Shown here piece by piece: positions 16,995 through 25,108 of a DNA stretch of 54,050 bases. A program made the position numbers and the translations under genes. Every line of letters starts with the position of its first letter. Within the stretch, counting starts at the first letter, position 1. This stretch comes from DASYXT01 sp035934555 (GTDB taxonomy: Bacteria; Verrucomicrobiota; Verrucomicrobiia; Limisphaerales; UBA8199). The notes beneath the pieces are model-generated. The model was given only the letters and a program-made list of their open reading frames with translations. It did no database searches and was not told where the DNA came from. Location of the stretch: the NCBI GenBank assembly GCA_035934555.1, contig DASYXT010000001.1, forward strand, positions 1 through 54,050, in the 5' to 3' direction.

Positions 16995-17248
16995 CGCCGG
17001 CTATTGCGGCGAAACAGAGCCCCGTAGAGCAACAGAACAATGACGGCGCCCAGGGCTGCGGCGACAAAGCCTCCCGGGTCATCGGGTTCAAACCAACCGC
17101 CGAGCCGGCCGGCGAGCCTGGCCAACAGTGCGCCCGCAATCCCCAGCAATACCGCCAATACCAATTCTGCCGGCGTGTGCCCCGGCAGCAACAGCTCGAC
17201 CATGACCCCAACTGCCAGGCCGATCAGAAGGGTAACAATGTCATTCAT
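16991..17248 (-). CDS. GlsB/YeaQ/YmgE-type small membrane protein
   Basis: The 85-residue protein has three hydrophobic helices with glycine-rich loops (LIGLAVGVMVELLLPG, LLGIAGALLARLAGR, GGFVAAALGAVIVLLLYG). It resembles the transglycosylase-associated family (Pfam Transgly_assoc), whose members are stress-induced envelope proteins of uncertain role. It is followed upstream, on the same strand, by a DUF883-like protein, another stress/envelope type, suggesting a shared unit. Confidence 0.7.
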   Translation of the reverse strand: MNDIVTLLIGLAVGVMVELLLPGHTPAELVLAVLLGIAGALLARLAGRLGGWFEPDDPGGFVAAALGAVIVLLLYGALFRRNSRR

Positions 17249-17334
17249 GCCAGCTGCCTCTCGAGCGAGGAGCCGACAGTTTCACACTGGCCGTGCGCCC
17301 GGCGCCTTTGCAACCAAGCGGCGCGGCAACCGCG

Positions 17335-17517
17335 TTAGTCGTTGCGGCTGGCCAGCAAGTAACCCAAAACGCAACCTACCGCAGCGGCAATGGCTATGGT
17401 CGTCCAGGTGTTCTCGTGCACGTATTGATCGGTGGTCTGGCCGAAATTGCGCACCGTTTCGCCGGCGCGTTGTTGCCAATCCTGAATTCTGTCGCTCATT
17501 TCTTGTGTATTCATCAC
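17335..17517 (-). CDS. DUF883/ElaB-YqjD-like ribosome- or membrane-associated small protein
   Basis: The 60-residue protein begins MMNTQEMSDRIQDWQQRAGE, forms an amphipathic helix, and ends in a membrane helix with GCVLGYLLASRND, which is the family's C-terminal pattern. ElaB/YqjD proteins are stationary-phase proteins that tether ribosomes to the membrane in E. coli; that role is not shown here. The start could be the second Met. It probably forms a stress-related pair with the GlsB-like gene, 86 nt downstream. Confidence 0.7.
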   Translation of the reverse strand: MMNTQEMSDRIQDWQQRAGETVRNFGQTTDQYVHENTWTTIAIAAAVGCVLGYLLASRND

Positions 17518-17578
17518 GTCATCCTAAATTGCGCGTCCGGGGTTCCCAATGGGGGACAAACCCCAAGAATGCCAGCCA

Positions 17579-18031
17579 ATGCGCGCAGTAATTCAGCGGG
17601 TGAGTCAGGCACAGGTGGCGATTGGTGCGCAGGTTAAGTCGCGGATTGGAGCCGGGCTGGTGGTGTTGCTCGCCATCGAGCCGGCCGATAGCCAGGAAGA
17701 TATCGAGTGGCTGGTGGGAAAGCTGATTCGCTTGCGTATCTTTGATGACGAGAACGGCGTCATGAATCGCTCCGTGCAGGAGCTGCACGGGGAAATCATG
17801 GTCGTAAGCCAATTCACGTTATTTGCCAGTACAAAGAAGGGCAACCGGCCGTCGTACAGCCGCTCTGCGCCGCCCACAATTGCGATTCCGTTGTATGAAC
17901 AATTCCTGGCTCACCTGGCTGGGCAGTTCGGCCGCCCGATTGTGACGGGAGAATTCGGCGCCGATATGCAGGTGAGCCTGACCAATAATGGGCCCGTGAC
18001 AATTATCATTGATTCCAAAAACAGGGAATGA
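17579..18031 (+). CDS. dtd: D-aminoacyl-tRNA deacylase
   Basis: The 150-residue protein has the full DTD signature: N-terminal MRAVIQRVSQAQV, the SQFTLFAS motif, and the cross-subunit GP motif in TNNGPVTIIID. The dimeric enzyme hydrolyses D-aminoacyl-tRNA and glycyl-tRNA(Ala), protecting translation from misincorporation. The start at 17579 matches the family N-terminus, whereas the longer in-frame start at 17549 adds unrelated residues. A palindromic element begins 10 nt after the stop. Confidence 0.96.
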   Translation: MRAVIQRVSQAQVAIGAQVKSRIGAGLVVLLAIEPADSQEDIEWLVGKLIRLRIFDDENGVMNRSVQELHGEIMVVSQFTLFASTKKGNRPSYSRSAPPTIAIPLYEQFLAHLAGQFGRPIVTGEFGADMQVSLTNNGPVTIIIDSKNRE

Positions 18032-18040
18032 TTGGGGTAG

Positions 18041-18168
18041 CGGAGCGCGCACTTTAGTCTGACTTTAGTCCGCAGCAATCTCCGGATAGCCAGTGTACCC
18101 CGATTCGCAGACGGCCTGGCGACTGGGCAGTGCTGCGGACTTATGTCGGACCTATGTCCGCGCTCCGC
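18041..18168. repeat. bipartite palindromic element, copy 3
   Basis: The left end CGGAGCGCGCACTTTAGTC leads to GACTTTAGTCCGCAGCAAT. The right end TGCTGCGGACTTATG, after a short duplication, ends in CTATGTCCGCGCTCCG. It lies between dtd and the histidine kinase gene. Confidence 0.85.
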
Positions 18169-18220
18169 CAGGGTTTCATTTTGCTCGCCCGCTCCCAAAC
18201 GGTACGTCTAGCCTAGGCCA

Positions 18221-19387
18221 ATGAACCGCCCGAACCCGCTCCGGGAGCAGTTGGCCTTGTGGGGCCTGGTGTTAGGTTTGTGGTGTTTGTTGGTGCTGGC
18301 ATTTGCGGCGCACCTGGTATTCACCAATGATTTAGCATTACCGCAGGCAATGATGCTTTCGCTGCGGGACTGGGCTCCGTGGGCTGCGCTGGCGCCGGCG
18401 GTCGCATGGCTGGCGTTCCGGTTCCCACTGGAACGCAGAACCCTGGTAACCCACGTCCCCGTCCACGTGCTGGCCTGTATGCTCACCGTTGTCCTTTGCG
18501 AACTGGTGGCGCGGCCGGCTGGAGCGCAACTCGGGGCTGGGCCAAATGGGCCTTCTTTCGAGGGAAGGCGCGCGGGCGAGCCCAATGAGGCTCCCCCGTT
18601 TGCTCCCGGGCCACCACCATTCCGACCGTTGCCCGGCCGGCCGGGCCCCGGCGGCGGCCGCCCGCCCGTGTGGCGTACGGCCTTCGGTCGCGCGCAATTC
18701 AGCATTCCGATTTACTGGGTCATTGTCAGCATCGTTCATACGCTGAACTATTACCGCCGGTCCGAGGAACGGGCTCTGCAGGCGTCCGAGCTCAATAGCC
18801 GGCTTACCGAAGCCAAGCTCCAGGCGCTGCGCACGCAATTGCATCCGCATTTTTTGTTCAACACGTTGAATGCGATCTCAACCTTAATTCATAAGGACCC
18901 ACACGCCGCCGACGAGATGCTGGCCAATTTGAGCGAGCTGCTCCGCGCCACGCTCGACACGAGCCAACAGGAAATCACGCTGCGCCAGGAACTGAGCTTT
19001 CTGGATCGCTATCTGGAGATCCAACTGGCCCGTTTCGGCGACCGCCTGCGCGTTGAGAAAGAAATCGACACCACCGCGCTGGAGGGCTTGGTGCCGACGT
19101 TGATTCTGCAACCGCTGGTGGAGAACGCGATTCGCCATGGCATCGAACCGCAGAGCGGCACAGGGCGGTTGAGCATCCGGGCGCACCGCGCCGGCGCCAA
19201 CCTGGAGATTGACGTGGAGGATAACGGGCCGGGATTTCGCAACGATTCGGTTCCACAGGAAGGTATCGGCCTGGCCAACACACGCGCGCGCCTGCAAGAA
19301 CTTTATGCGAACGATGCGCGCCTGGTGTTGAAAACAAAAACCGATTCCGGATGTTCGGTTGAAATCATTTTGCCCTTTCACCAATGA
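18221..19387 (+). CDS. LytS/YehU-type sensor histidine kinase
   Basis: This 388-residue kinase has four membrane helices (about residues 13-38, 48-65, 75-95, 160-185) with a Pro/Gly-rich loop between the third and fourth. A coiled linker leads to the His_kinase domain with phospho-acceptor LRTQLHPHFLFNTLNAIS (His near residue 208). The ATPase domain has N-box PLVENAIRHG, G1 VEDNGPGF and G2 GIGLANTRARL. No separate ligand domain is visible, so the signal may be sensed in the membrane. Its stop overlaps the response regulator start (ATGA), giving a translationally coupled pair. Confidence 0.93.
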   Translation: MNRPNPLREQLALWGLVLGLWCLLVLAFAAHLVFTNDLALPQAMMLSLRDWAPWAALAPAVAWLAFRFPLERRTLVTHVPVHVLACMLTVVLCELVARPAGAQLGAGPNGPSFEGRRAGEPNEAPPFAPGPPPFRPLPGRPGPGGGRPPVWRTAFGRAQFSIPIYWVIVSIVHTLNYYRRSEERALQASELNSRLTEAKLQALRTQLHPHFLFNTLNAISTLIHKDPHAADEMLANLSELLRATLDTSQQEITLRQELSFLDRYLEIQLARFGDRLRVEKEIDTTALEGLVPTLILQPLVENAIRHGIEPQSGTGRLSIRAHRAGANLEIDVEDNGPGFRNDSVPQEGIGLANTRARLQELYANDARLVLKTKTDSGCSVEIILPFHQ

Positions 19388-20145
19388 CTCTGCGCATTCT
19401 GATCGTGGACGACGAACCGCTGGCGCGCGAACGCATCCGGTCGCTGCTACAGGGCGAACCGGAGATTGAGATTGTGGCCGAATGCGCCAACGGGCAGCAG
19501 GCGGTGCAAGCGGTCGAAGCGCACCGGCCCGGCCTGATGTTCCTCGATGTGCAGATGCCCGAAATGGGCGGTTTCGAAGTGCTGCGGGCCATTCCACCTG
19601 AGCGGTTGCCGCTGGTCATCTTCGTGACGGCATACGATCAGCACGCGCTCAAGGCATTCGAGGTGCACGCGCTGGATTATTTGCTTAAGCCTTTTAAGCA
19701 ATCCCGGTTCAAACAGGCGCTGAGTCATGCGCGTGAGGTTCTGGCGCAGCGTGGCGGAGCCGGCGTCTCCCGCGAACTGCTCGCACTGCTGGAGCAAGTC
19801 CGCCCAGGGCCGGGCTGGCTGGTGCGCATCCCGGTGCGGGAAGGCGAGCGCGTGCAGTTCATCAAGACCAGCCAGATCGAATATATCGAATCTGCGGGCA
19901 ATTACGTGGTGCTGCACGCAGGCAAAGCCAATCACGTGGTGCGGGAGACGTTGACGGCACTGGAGACCAGATTAAATCCGAGACAGTTCCTGCGCATCAG
20001 CCGCTCGGCGTTGGTAAATATGGACCAGATCAAGGAGGTGCAGCCGCTGTTCAAAGGTGAGCACGCGGTGCGGTTGCACAACGGCAAACAACTGACGATG
20101 ACCCGCGGGCTACGCGAGGTGCAGAGGTTGCTGAAATTCGCTTAA
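19384..20145 (+). CDS. LytTR-family response regulator
   Basis: The 253-residue regulator has a CheY-like receiver (about residues 1-120) with acidic pocket VDDEP, phospho-acceptor Asp55 in FLDVQMPEMGG, Thr in FVTAYDQHA and Lys in LLKPFKQ. A C-terminal LytTR DNA-binding domain (about 145-250) shows IEYIESAGNYVVLHA and LRISRSALVNMDQI. It is the partner of the preceding kinase. LytTR regulators bind paired 9-10-bp repeats; targets cannot be assigned, although the EF-hand gene downstream is a candidate. Confidence 0.94.
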   Translation: MTLRILIVDDEPLARERIRSLLQGEPEIEIVAECANGQQAVQAVEAHRPGLMFLDVQMPEMGGFEVLRAIPPERLPLVIFVTAYDQHALKAFEVHALDYLLKPFKQSRFKQALSHAREVLAQRGGAGVSRELLALLEQVRPGPGWLVRIPVREGERVQFIKTSQIEYIESAGNYVVLHAGKANHVVRETLTALETRLNPRQFLRISRSALVNMDQIKEVQPLFKGEHAVRLHNGKQLTMTRGLREVQRLLKFA

Positions 20146-20146
20146 C

Positions 20147-20247
20147 CGGATGCGCCGACTTTCGTCCGCAGCAACATTCGGTTGGCAGATGTTTCCCAGA
20201 CGTGCTCGGCGATGGAACATTGCTGCGGACCGAAGTCCGCGCTCCGG
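20147..20247. repeat. bipartite palindromic element, copy 4
   Basis: It begins one base after the response regulator stop. The left end CGGATGCGCCGACTTTCGTC runs into CGCAGCAAC. The right end ATTGCTGCGGACCGAAGTCC ends in GCGCTCCGG. The left outer end is diverged from the other copies. Confidence 0.8.
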
Positions 20248-20406
20248 TGCCCGTTCATCACGCATATGCCCTGTTCTACCCCGCACAATCGAGGGTTTAT
20301 CTCAGGCGCATGGCCGGCCGGGGGGGAGCCGGTAGAGTATTGCGCAGATGGCCGAGCGCTCATGAGCGGATGCGGCCGATGAAAATAAAACAATAAAACA
20401 GAAATT

Positions 20407-21096
20407 ATGAACACACGACCAAAACTCGCCCTCTGGCTCGCTATCGGCAGCCTGTTAGGCGCGTCGGTGCAGGCACAAACGGATAACCCCGACCCAACCC
20501 CCGGCCAGGCTCAGCCCAACCGGCCAAATCCCCCGCCTCCCTTCGGGCAGGCACTGATGGATGTACTTCAGAAATACGACACCAATCACGATGGCCAGCT
20601 CGACCAAAACGAAATGGCTGCGCTGCGACAAGACATCGCCGACGGCAAAGTCAGGCCACCGGGCTTGCGCAGGCAGGGCGGGCCCGGGGGCCCGGGCGGC
20701 CCACCGCGGCTGCCGAAGGATATCATCGAGAAGTATGACACCAATCACGTCGGGTACCTTGACGAAAACGAACGCGCAGCCTTGCGCAAAGACATCGAGG
20801 ACGGCAAGATTCAACTGCCCCAGTTTGGTCCCGGCCAGCGCGGACCTGGTCAGAATGGAACCGGTCCTGGAGGCATGCACCCCTTCCCGACTGCGCAGCA
20901 AGTGCTCGAGCGTTTTGACACCGATAAGGACGGAAAACTGGACGAGACGGAACTGACTGCGTTTCTGAACGACGTCCAGAGCCATCTGCCACCCCCGCCA
21001 TGGCGTGCCGGGCGGCCCGGCCCTGGGTTTGGCGCCGGTGGACCCAACCCGCCCCCAGGCGAAGCGCCGCCCCCGCCGCCCGCCGAGCAGCAGTGA
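20407..21096 (+). CDS. secreted EF-hand calcium-binding protein
   Basis: The 229-residue protein has a signal peptide (cleavage near VQAQ). Three EF-hand-like motifs are separated by Gly/Pro-rich linkers: DTNHDGQLDQNE, DTNHVGYLDENE (Val at the fifth, normally acidic, position) and DTDKDGKLDETE. The C-terminal 50 residues are very Pro/Gly/Ala-rich. Such proteins occur often in Verrucomicrobiota and Planctomycetes and probably bind calcium in the periplasm; their function is unknown. It follows the LytS/LytTR pair, with an element between them. Confidence 0.75.
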   Translation: MNTRPKLALWLAIGSLLGASVQAQTDNPDPTPGQAQPNRPNPPPPFGQALMDVLQKYDTNHDGQLDQNEMAALRQDIADGKVRPPGLRRQGGPGGPGGPPRLPKDIIEKYDTNHVGYLDENERAALRKDIEDGKIQLPQFGPGQRGPGQNGTGPGGMHPFPTAQQVLERFDTDKDGKLDETELTAFLNDVQSHLPPPPWRAGRPGPGFGAGGPNPPPGEAPPPPPAEQQ

Positions 21097-21171
21097 TACT
21101 CGTCTGCTCCGGCATCCGGATAGATGGTGCGGATGCGGCCATCCTGGTTGGCAGGTCATGCGGCACGTTGT

Positions 21172-21337
21172 CCCAGCCTCGGCTAGAGCCGAGGTTGGGA
21201 GCCTCGTTACTGGCAGGCTCGAAGCCAGCATTAGGACAAGTCCATAAACCTGGTCACATCGGGGCGGTGACGGCCTTGTCCCGGCGATCCATTTATTAAT
21301 TTGCGAACCGTGAGGGGAACAAGGCCGTCCTCGCCCC
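21172..21337. repeat. group of hairpins and a 24-nt inverted repeat upstream of grpE
   Basis: A near-perfect 12-bp hairpin (21172-21199, CCCAGCCTCGGC pairing across TAGA) is followed by CTGGC/GCCAG (21211-21229). There is also a long-armed inverted repeat: 21261-21284 with 21314-21337, sharing GACGGCCTTGT and GGGGCG across 29 nt. This does not match the CIRCE heat-shock operator. The 350-nt gap between the EF-hand gene and grpE has no gene. Confidence 0.6.
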
Positions 21338-21446
21338 TTCATGATTTGGTGCTGAGCCCCCGTTACCCCGTGTTCTCCGGGGTTGCCCCGCGAGGGTTGA
21401 TAGTCTATTTTGCGGTTCGAAAACATTTGGTAAGGAACTGAGTCCC

Positions 21447-22022
21447 ATGAAAAAGAGCGACGATGTTATGGAGAAGCAGCCAGCCGGTGCGGACCCGGCT
21501 TCAGAGCCATTGATGCCGGTCGAGCCAGAAACTCTCACCGCGGAACAATTGGAAGAACTCAAGCAGCGGGCAGCCAAGGCGGACGAGCATTGGGAACGGC
21601 TCCTGCGCACAACGGCGGACCTGGACAACTATAAGAAGCGCGCGACCCGGGAGAAGCAGGAGGCGGTGAAATTTGCCAACGAAAATCTGCTACAAAAGCT
21701 CGTGCCGGTGCTGGATACCTTTGACATGGCGCTGGCGGCAACTAACAATTCCCAAACCGATGCGGTGCAGGCGCTGCAAAAGGGTGTTCGTATGGTCTAT
21801 CAACAACTGAAAACCGCATTGCAGGATGCCGGCATCGAAGAAATCGACGCCACCGGCAAGCCTTTTGACCCCAATCTGCACGAAGCCGTATCCCAGCAGG
21901 AGACCACCGCCATTCCCGAAGGCCAGGTGATGCAACAATTGCGCAAAGGTTATAAGCTGCGCGAGCGGCTGTTGCGCCCGGCTACCGTGGTTGTCGCCAA
22001 AGCCCCCGCACCCCATCCATGA
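21447..22022 (+). CDS. grpE: nucleotide exchange factor GrpE
   Basis: The 191-residue protein has the expected acidic N-terminus, a coiled-coil (residues ~28-80), and the signature DTFDMALAATNN followed by FDPNLHEAVSQQ near the end. GrpE releases ADP from DnaK and works with DnaJ, which follows; dnaK itself is not in the window. The start codon follows AAGGAAC 11 nt upstream. The stop overlaps the dnaJ start (ATGA). Confidence 0.96.
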   Translation: MKKSDDVMEKQPAGADPASEPLMPVEPETLTAEQLEELKQRAAKADEHWERLLRTTADLDNYKKRATREKQEAVKFANENLLQKLVPVLDTFDMALAATNNSQTDAVQALQKGVRMVYQQLKTALQDAGIEEIDATGKPFDPNLHEAVSQQETTAIPEGQVMQQLRKGYKLRERLLRPATVVVAKAPAPHP

Positions 22023-23143
22023 CGAAACGCGACTACTACGAAGTTCTGGGGGTGGAGCGAGGCGCGGGCGAAGAGGAAATCAAGAAGGCCTATCGGAAAT
22101 TGGCGGTGAAATTTCACCCGGACAAAAATCCGGGCGACAAAGCCGCCGAGGAAAACTTCAAGGAATTAGGCGAGGCCTACGAAGTACTGTGCGATGCCCA
22201 GAAACGCGCCGCCTACGATCAGTACGGCCACGCCGCGTTTGACCGGCGCGCCGGCGGCTTCGCCCGCGGCGGATTTCACGATCCATTCGAGGTGTTCCGC
22301 GAGGTGTTCGGCGGCGGTGGCATTTTTGAAGACCTGTTCGGCGGCGCCCGCCAGGATCCCAGCCAACCGCAGCGCGGTGAGGACCTGCGCTACGACATGG
22401 AACTGACGTTCGAGGAAGCCGCCCACGGCTGCGAAAAGGAAATCACAGTCACCAAGCTGGACCGCTGCGAGGAATGCGCCGGGAGCGGCGCCGAGGCCGG
22501 CGCGCGCGCGCGCACGTGCAGCATGTGCGGCGGACGCGGGCAGGTGATCAGCTCGCGTGGTATTTTCAGCATCGCCCAAACCTGCCCCACCTGCCAGGGC
22601 GCAGGCCGGGTGCTCGATAAACCGTGCAAGGCGTGTCGCGGCCATGGCCGGCGCGAGCGCACTTCGAAGATCACGCTACGGATTCCTGCGGGGGTGAACA
22701 GCGGCTCACGGTTGCGTTCCGCCTCTAATGGCGAAGCGGGGTGGCGTGGCGGACCTCAGGGCGATCTCTATGTCATTTTGCATGTCCGACCGCACGACAT
22801 TTTCCAGCGCGACGGCGATGACTTGTTGTGTGAAGTGCCGGTGAGTTTCGTGCAAGCGGCCCTGGGTAGCGAGATCGAGGTCCCAACTCTCGACGGCAAA
22901 GCTCCCGTCAAGGTCCCCGCCGGCACGCAGCCCGGCACCATGTTCCGGCTGAAGGGCAAAGGCGTCAAGAACATCCAGGGTTACGGCCACGGCGACCTGC
23001 ACGTGCGGATCAACGTCGAAGTGCCAACGCATTTGTCCGCCGCGCAAAAGGCCAAACTGCAGGAGTTCGCCGACCTTTGTACTGGCGGAGAAAGCCCCTC
23101 GACTCAGACGGTTTTCGAGAAGGCAAAGAAGCTGTTCAAGTGA
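22019..23143 (+). CDS. dnaJ: chaperone DnaJ
   Basis: This 374-residue type I DnaJ has a J domain with HPD in KFHPDKNPGD, a Gly/Phe-rich region (about residues 75-110), and four CxxCxGxG zinc repeats (CEECAGSG, CSMCGGRG, CPTCQGAG, CKACRGHG; about residues 153-215). A C-terminal substrate-binding region completes it. It stimulates the DnaK ATPase and delivers unfolded clients. It is coupled to grpE by the ATGA overlap and followed after 9 nt by rsmE. Confidence 0.97.
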   Translation: MTKRDYYEVLGVERGAGEEEIKKAYRKLAVKFHPDKNPGDKAAEENFKELGEAYEVLCDAQKRAAYDQYGHAAFDRRAGGFARGGFHDPFEVFREVFGGGGIFEDLFGGARQDPSQPQRGEDLRYDMELTFEEAAHGCEKEITVTKLDRCEECAGSGAEAGARARTCSMCGGRGQVISSRGIFSIAQTCPTCQGAGRVLDKPCKACRGHGRRERTSKITLRIPAGVNSGSRLRSASNGEAGWRGGPQGDLYVILHVRPHDIFQRDGDDLLCEVPVSFVQAALGSEIEVPTLDGKAPVKVPAGTQPGTMFRLKGKGVKNIQGYGHGDLHVRINVEVPTHLSAAQKAKLQEFADLCTGGESPSTQTVFEKAKKLFK

Positions 23144-23152
23144 ACTGCCCCC

Positions 23153-23908
23153 GTGCATCGTTTCTATCTAGCGCCAACGCAGGCCGCTCCGCAGCCAACC
23201 CTCACCCTGACTGGCGACGAGGCCCGTCACGCGTTGCACGTCTTACGTCTCCGCGCCGATGAGCAGGTCACCATCCTCGATGGCGCAGGTCAGGAATTCC
23301 TCTGTAAAATCGAGGCAACAGAACGGGACCGTCTGACTTTGCAGGTGTTGGAGCGGCGCGTGCACGGAACACCAGCCTGGCGGCTCACGCTTTGTGTTGC
23401 CGTGCCCAAAGGCAAGCTCATCGAGTCGATCATCCAAAAGGCTACGGAACTCGGGGCCGCCCGTGTCGTGCCGCTGCTGACGGAGCGCGTCGTGGCGGTG
23501 CTCGATCGCGAAGCGGCGCAGGAAAAGCAGCGCAAGTGGCAGGCGGTGGCCGTCGAGGCCATCAAGCAGAGCGGCGCGCCGTGGCTGCCCAAAGTCGAGG
23601 CACCCCTGCCTTTGCCGGAGTATCTTGAGCGGCGTGAAAACTTTGAGCTGGCCCTGGTGGGCTCCTTACAACCGGGCAGCAGGCATCCCCGGGAGTGCCT
23701 GCTTGCCTTCGAGCGTGAGCAGCAGCGCAAACCGGGCTCGGTGGCTGTTTTCGTCGGGCCGGAGGGTGACTTCACCCCCGCCGAACTCGGCTCGATTGAA
23801 GCCACCGGCGCAAAGCCCATCACGCTCGGGTCACTGGTGTTGCGGGTCGAGACCGCCGCCATCTATTGCCTTTCGGTGCTGAATTACGAGTTGCAGTGGA
23901 AGCCGTAA
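23153..23908 (+). CDS. rsmE: 16S rRNA m3U1498 methyltransferase RsmE
   Basis: The 251-residue SPOUT-class protein starts with GTG (23153). It shows the N-terminal PUA-like HRFYLAP and GDEARHALHVLRL, then the knotted SAM site in VAVFVGPEGDFTPAEL and TLGSLVLRVETAA. RsmE methylates U1498 of 16S rRNA in the assembled 30S subunit. It ends with TAA directly against the stop of the convergent MidA-like gene, leaving no spacer. The grpE-dnaJ-rsmE order is widespread. Confidence 0.95.
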   Translation: MHRFYLAPTQAAPQPTLTLTGDEARHALHVLRLRADEQVTILDGAGQEFLCKIEATERDRLTLQVLERRVHGTPAWRLTLCVAVPKGKLIESIIQKATELGAARVVPLLTERVVAVLDREAAQEKQRKWQAVAVEAIKQSGAPWLPKVEAPLPLPEYLERRENFELALVGSLQPGSRHPRECLLAFEREQQRKPGSVAVFVGPEGDFTPAELGSIEATGAKPITLGSLVLRVETAAIYCLSVLNYELQWKP

Positions 23909-25054
23909 TTATCCCCTGCCCTGCACCAACACACGAAATGCCTGGCCCAGGTGCTGGGGATGCGTCAGGGTTTGAAACTGACGCCGCCGCTCGGGCGTCC
24001 ACTCACCGAACTCCCATTCACCACTCCAAGTGCGCGCCGCAATCCCGGTCAGGAACTGAGCCTGAGTGGTTAGTTGGCTCGGCTGGAGCCCGACGCCCAG
24101 CCCGGCTGTCTCAAGCGCAGCGAAATTGACATGGGCCGTCAGATCCTGCTCGCCGGGGTCGGCCAGGACGTCCGGGCTGAGTTGATGTTGCCGATACGCG
24201 CGTAAAGTGCCCGCGGTGCGGTGCGGCAGCAGCAGTTCATTACGAGTCAGCCCATAATCGATGGTCATCAGTTTCCCGGCGCCAAGACGTTGTGCAGCAC
24301 AGCGCCACCAACGTGTTGCGCTCGGAGCAATCTCAACGGTAAAACCGTCCGGCAACACCGGTTTCAGCGCCTCCAACTCGGTCACGGGAATTTGCCGGCG
24401 GCAGCATTGCAGCAGCCAGCGTGGCGGCTCAAGCCGAGTCCAACGGAAATGGCCCTGCTCGCTCGTAACCCCCCACTCGAACCACTCCTGGCGCGTGCGA
24501 TCCCAACCCAGGCGATGCACCGGAAAAGCATCGAGCAGCTCGTTTGAAAAAATCACCCCTCGCAGCGGCGCAGAATTTTCCGGTCCTTGAGTTCCTTGCG
24601 CTGCGGCGCCCAGGCTCGGGACCCAGCATACTTTGTCGCCAAATTCAGCCAGGGTCGCTTGTTGCCATTGCTGACGGCGAGCCGAGGGTTCGACGATCCA
24701 GTATCGAGTTCGCTCAAAGAGGGCGGACCGGTGCTGGCGCAGCCAGTTTAGGATATCGCGGGCTAATTCGCCGCGATGCGCGCCGGCCTCAACCAGGGCT
24801 AACGGGCCTGGTCGGGGATCCGTCGCCGCAGTGAGCTCTTCCAGCCACCCCGCGAACTGGCACGCGAGCAACTCGCCGAACAGGCCACCTACGCTGACGC
24901 TGGTAAAGTAGTCGCCGCGCCGCCCGATATTGTCCGGTTCCTTTTCATAATATCCATAAACAGGACAATACAGGGCCAGGTGCATGAAGCGGGCGAAGGA
25001 GATGCACCCTCGATTTTGAATCAACTGGGCGATTTTTTCAGCGAGTTGGCTCAA
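23909..25054 (-). CDS. MidA/NDUFAF7-like SAM-dependent methyltransferase
   Basis: The 381-residue COG1565 (DUF185) protein starts MSQLAEKIAQLIQNRGCISF. It has the family GYYEKEPDNIGRRGDYFTSV block, ALVEAGAHRGELARDILNWL (motif I) and FSNELLDAFPVHRLGW. The mitochondrial homologue NDUFAF7 methylates an arginine in NDUFS2 of complex I. A similar role is possible, since nuo genes lie 13 kb away in this window. Its stop abuts that of rsmE. It diverges from pilT, with only 54 nt between the two starts. Confidence 0.85.
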   Translation of the reverse strand: MSQLAEKIAQLIQNRGCISFARFMHLALYCPVYGYYEKEPDNIGRRGDYFTSVSVGGLFGELLACQFAGWLEELTAATDPRPGPLALVEAGAHRGELARDILNWLRQHRSALFERTRYWIVEPSARRQQWQQATLAEFGDKVCWVPSLGAAAQGTQGPENSAPLRGVIFSNELLDAFPVHRLGWDRTRQEWFEWGVTSEQGHFRWTRLEPPRWLLQCCRRQIPVTELEALKPVLPDGFTVEIAPSATRWWRCAAQRLGAGKLMTIDYGLTRNELLLPHRTAGTLRAYRQHQLSPDVLADPGEQDLTAHVNFAALETAGLGVGLQPSQLTTQAQFLTGIAARTWSGEWEFGEWTPERRRQFQTLTHPQHLGQAFRVLVQGRG

Positions 25055-25108
25055 GATTCCAAGTGTGGTGCGGATTTAGCTATCAACCCGTCAAACGGTG
25101 TAACATTT

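Noticed and set aside
21261..21337. CIRCE operator before grpE
   Set aside because: The inverted repeat does not contain TTAGCACTC or GAGTGCTAA.
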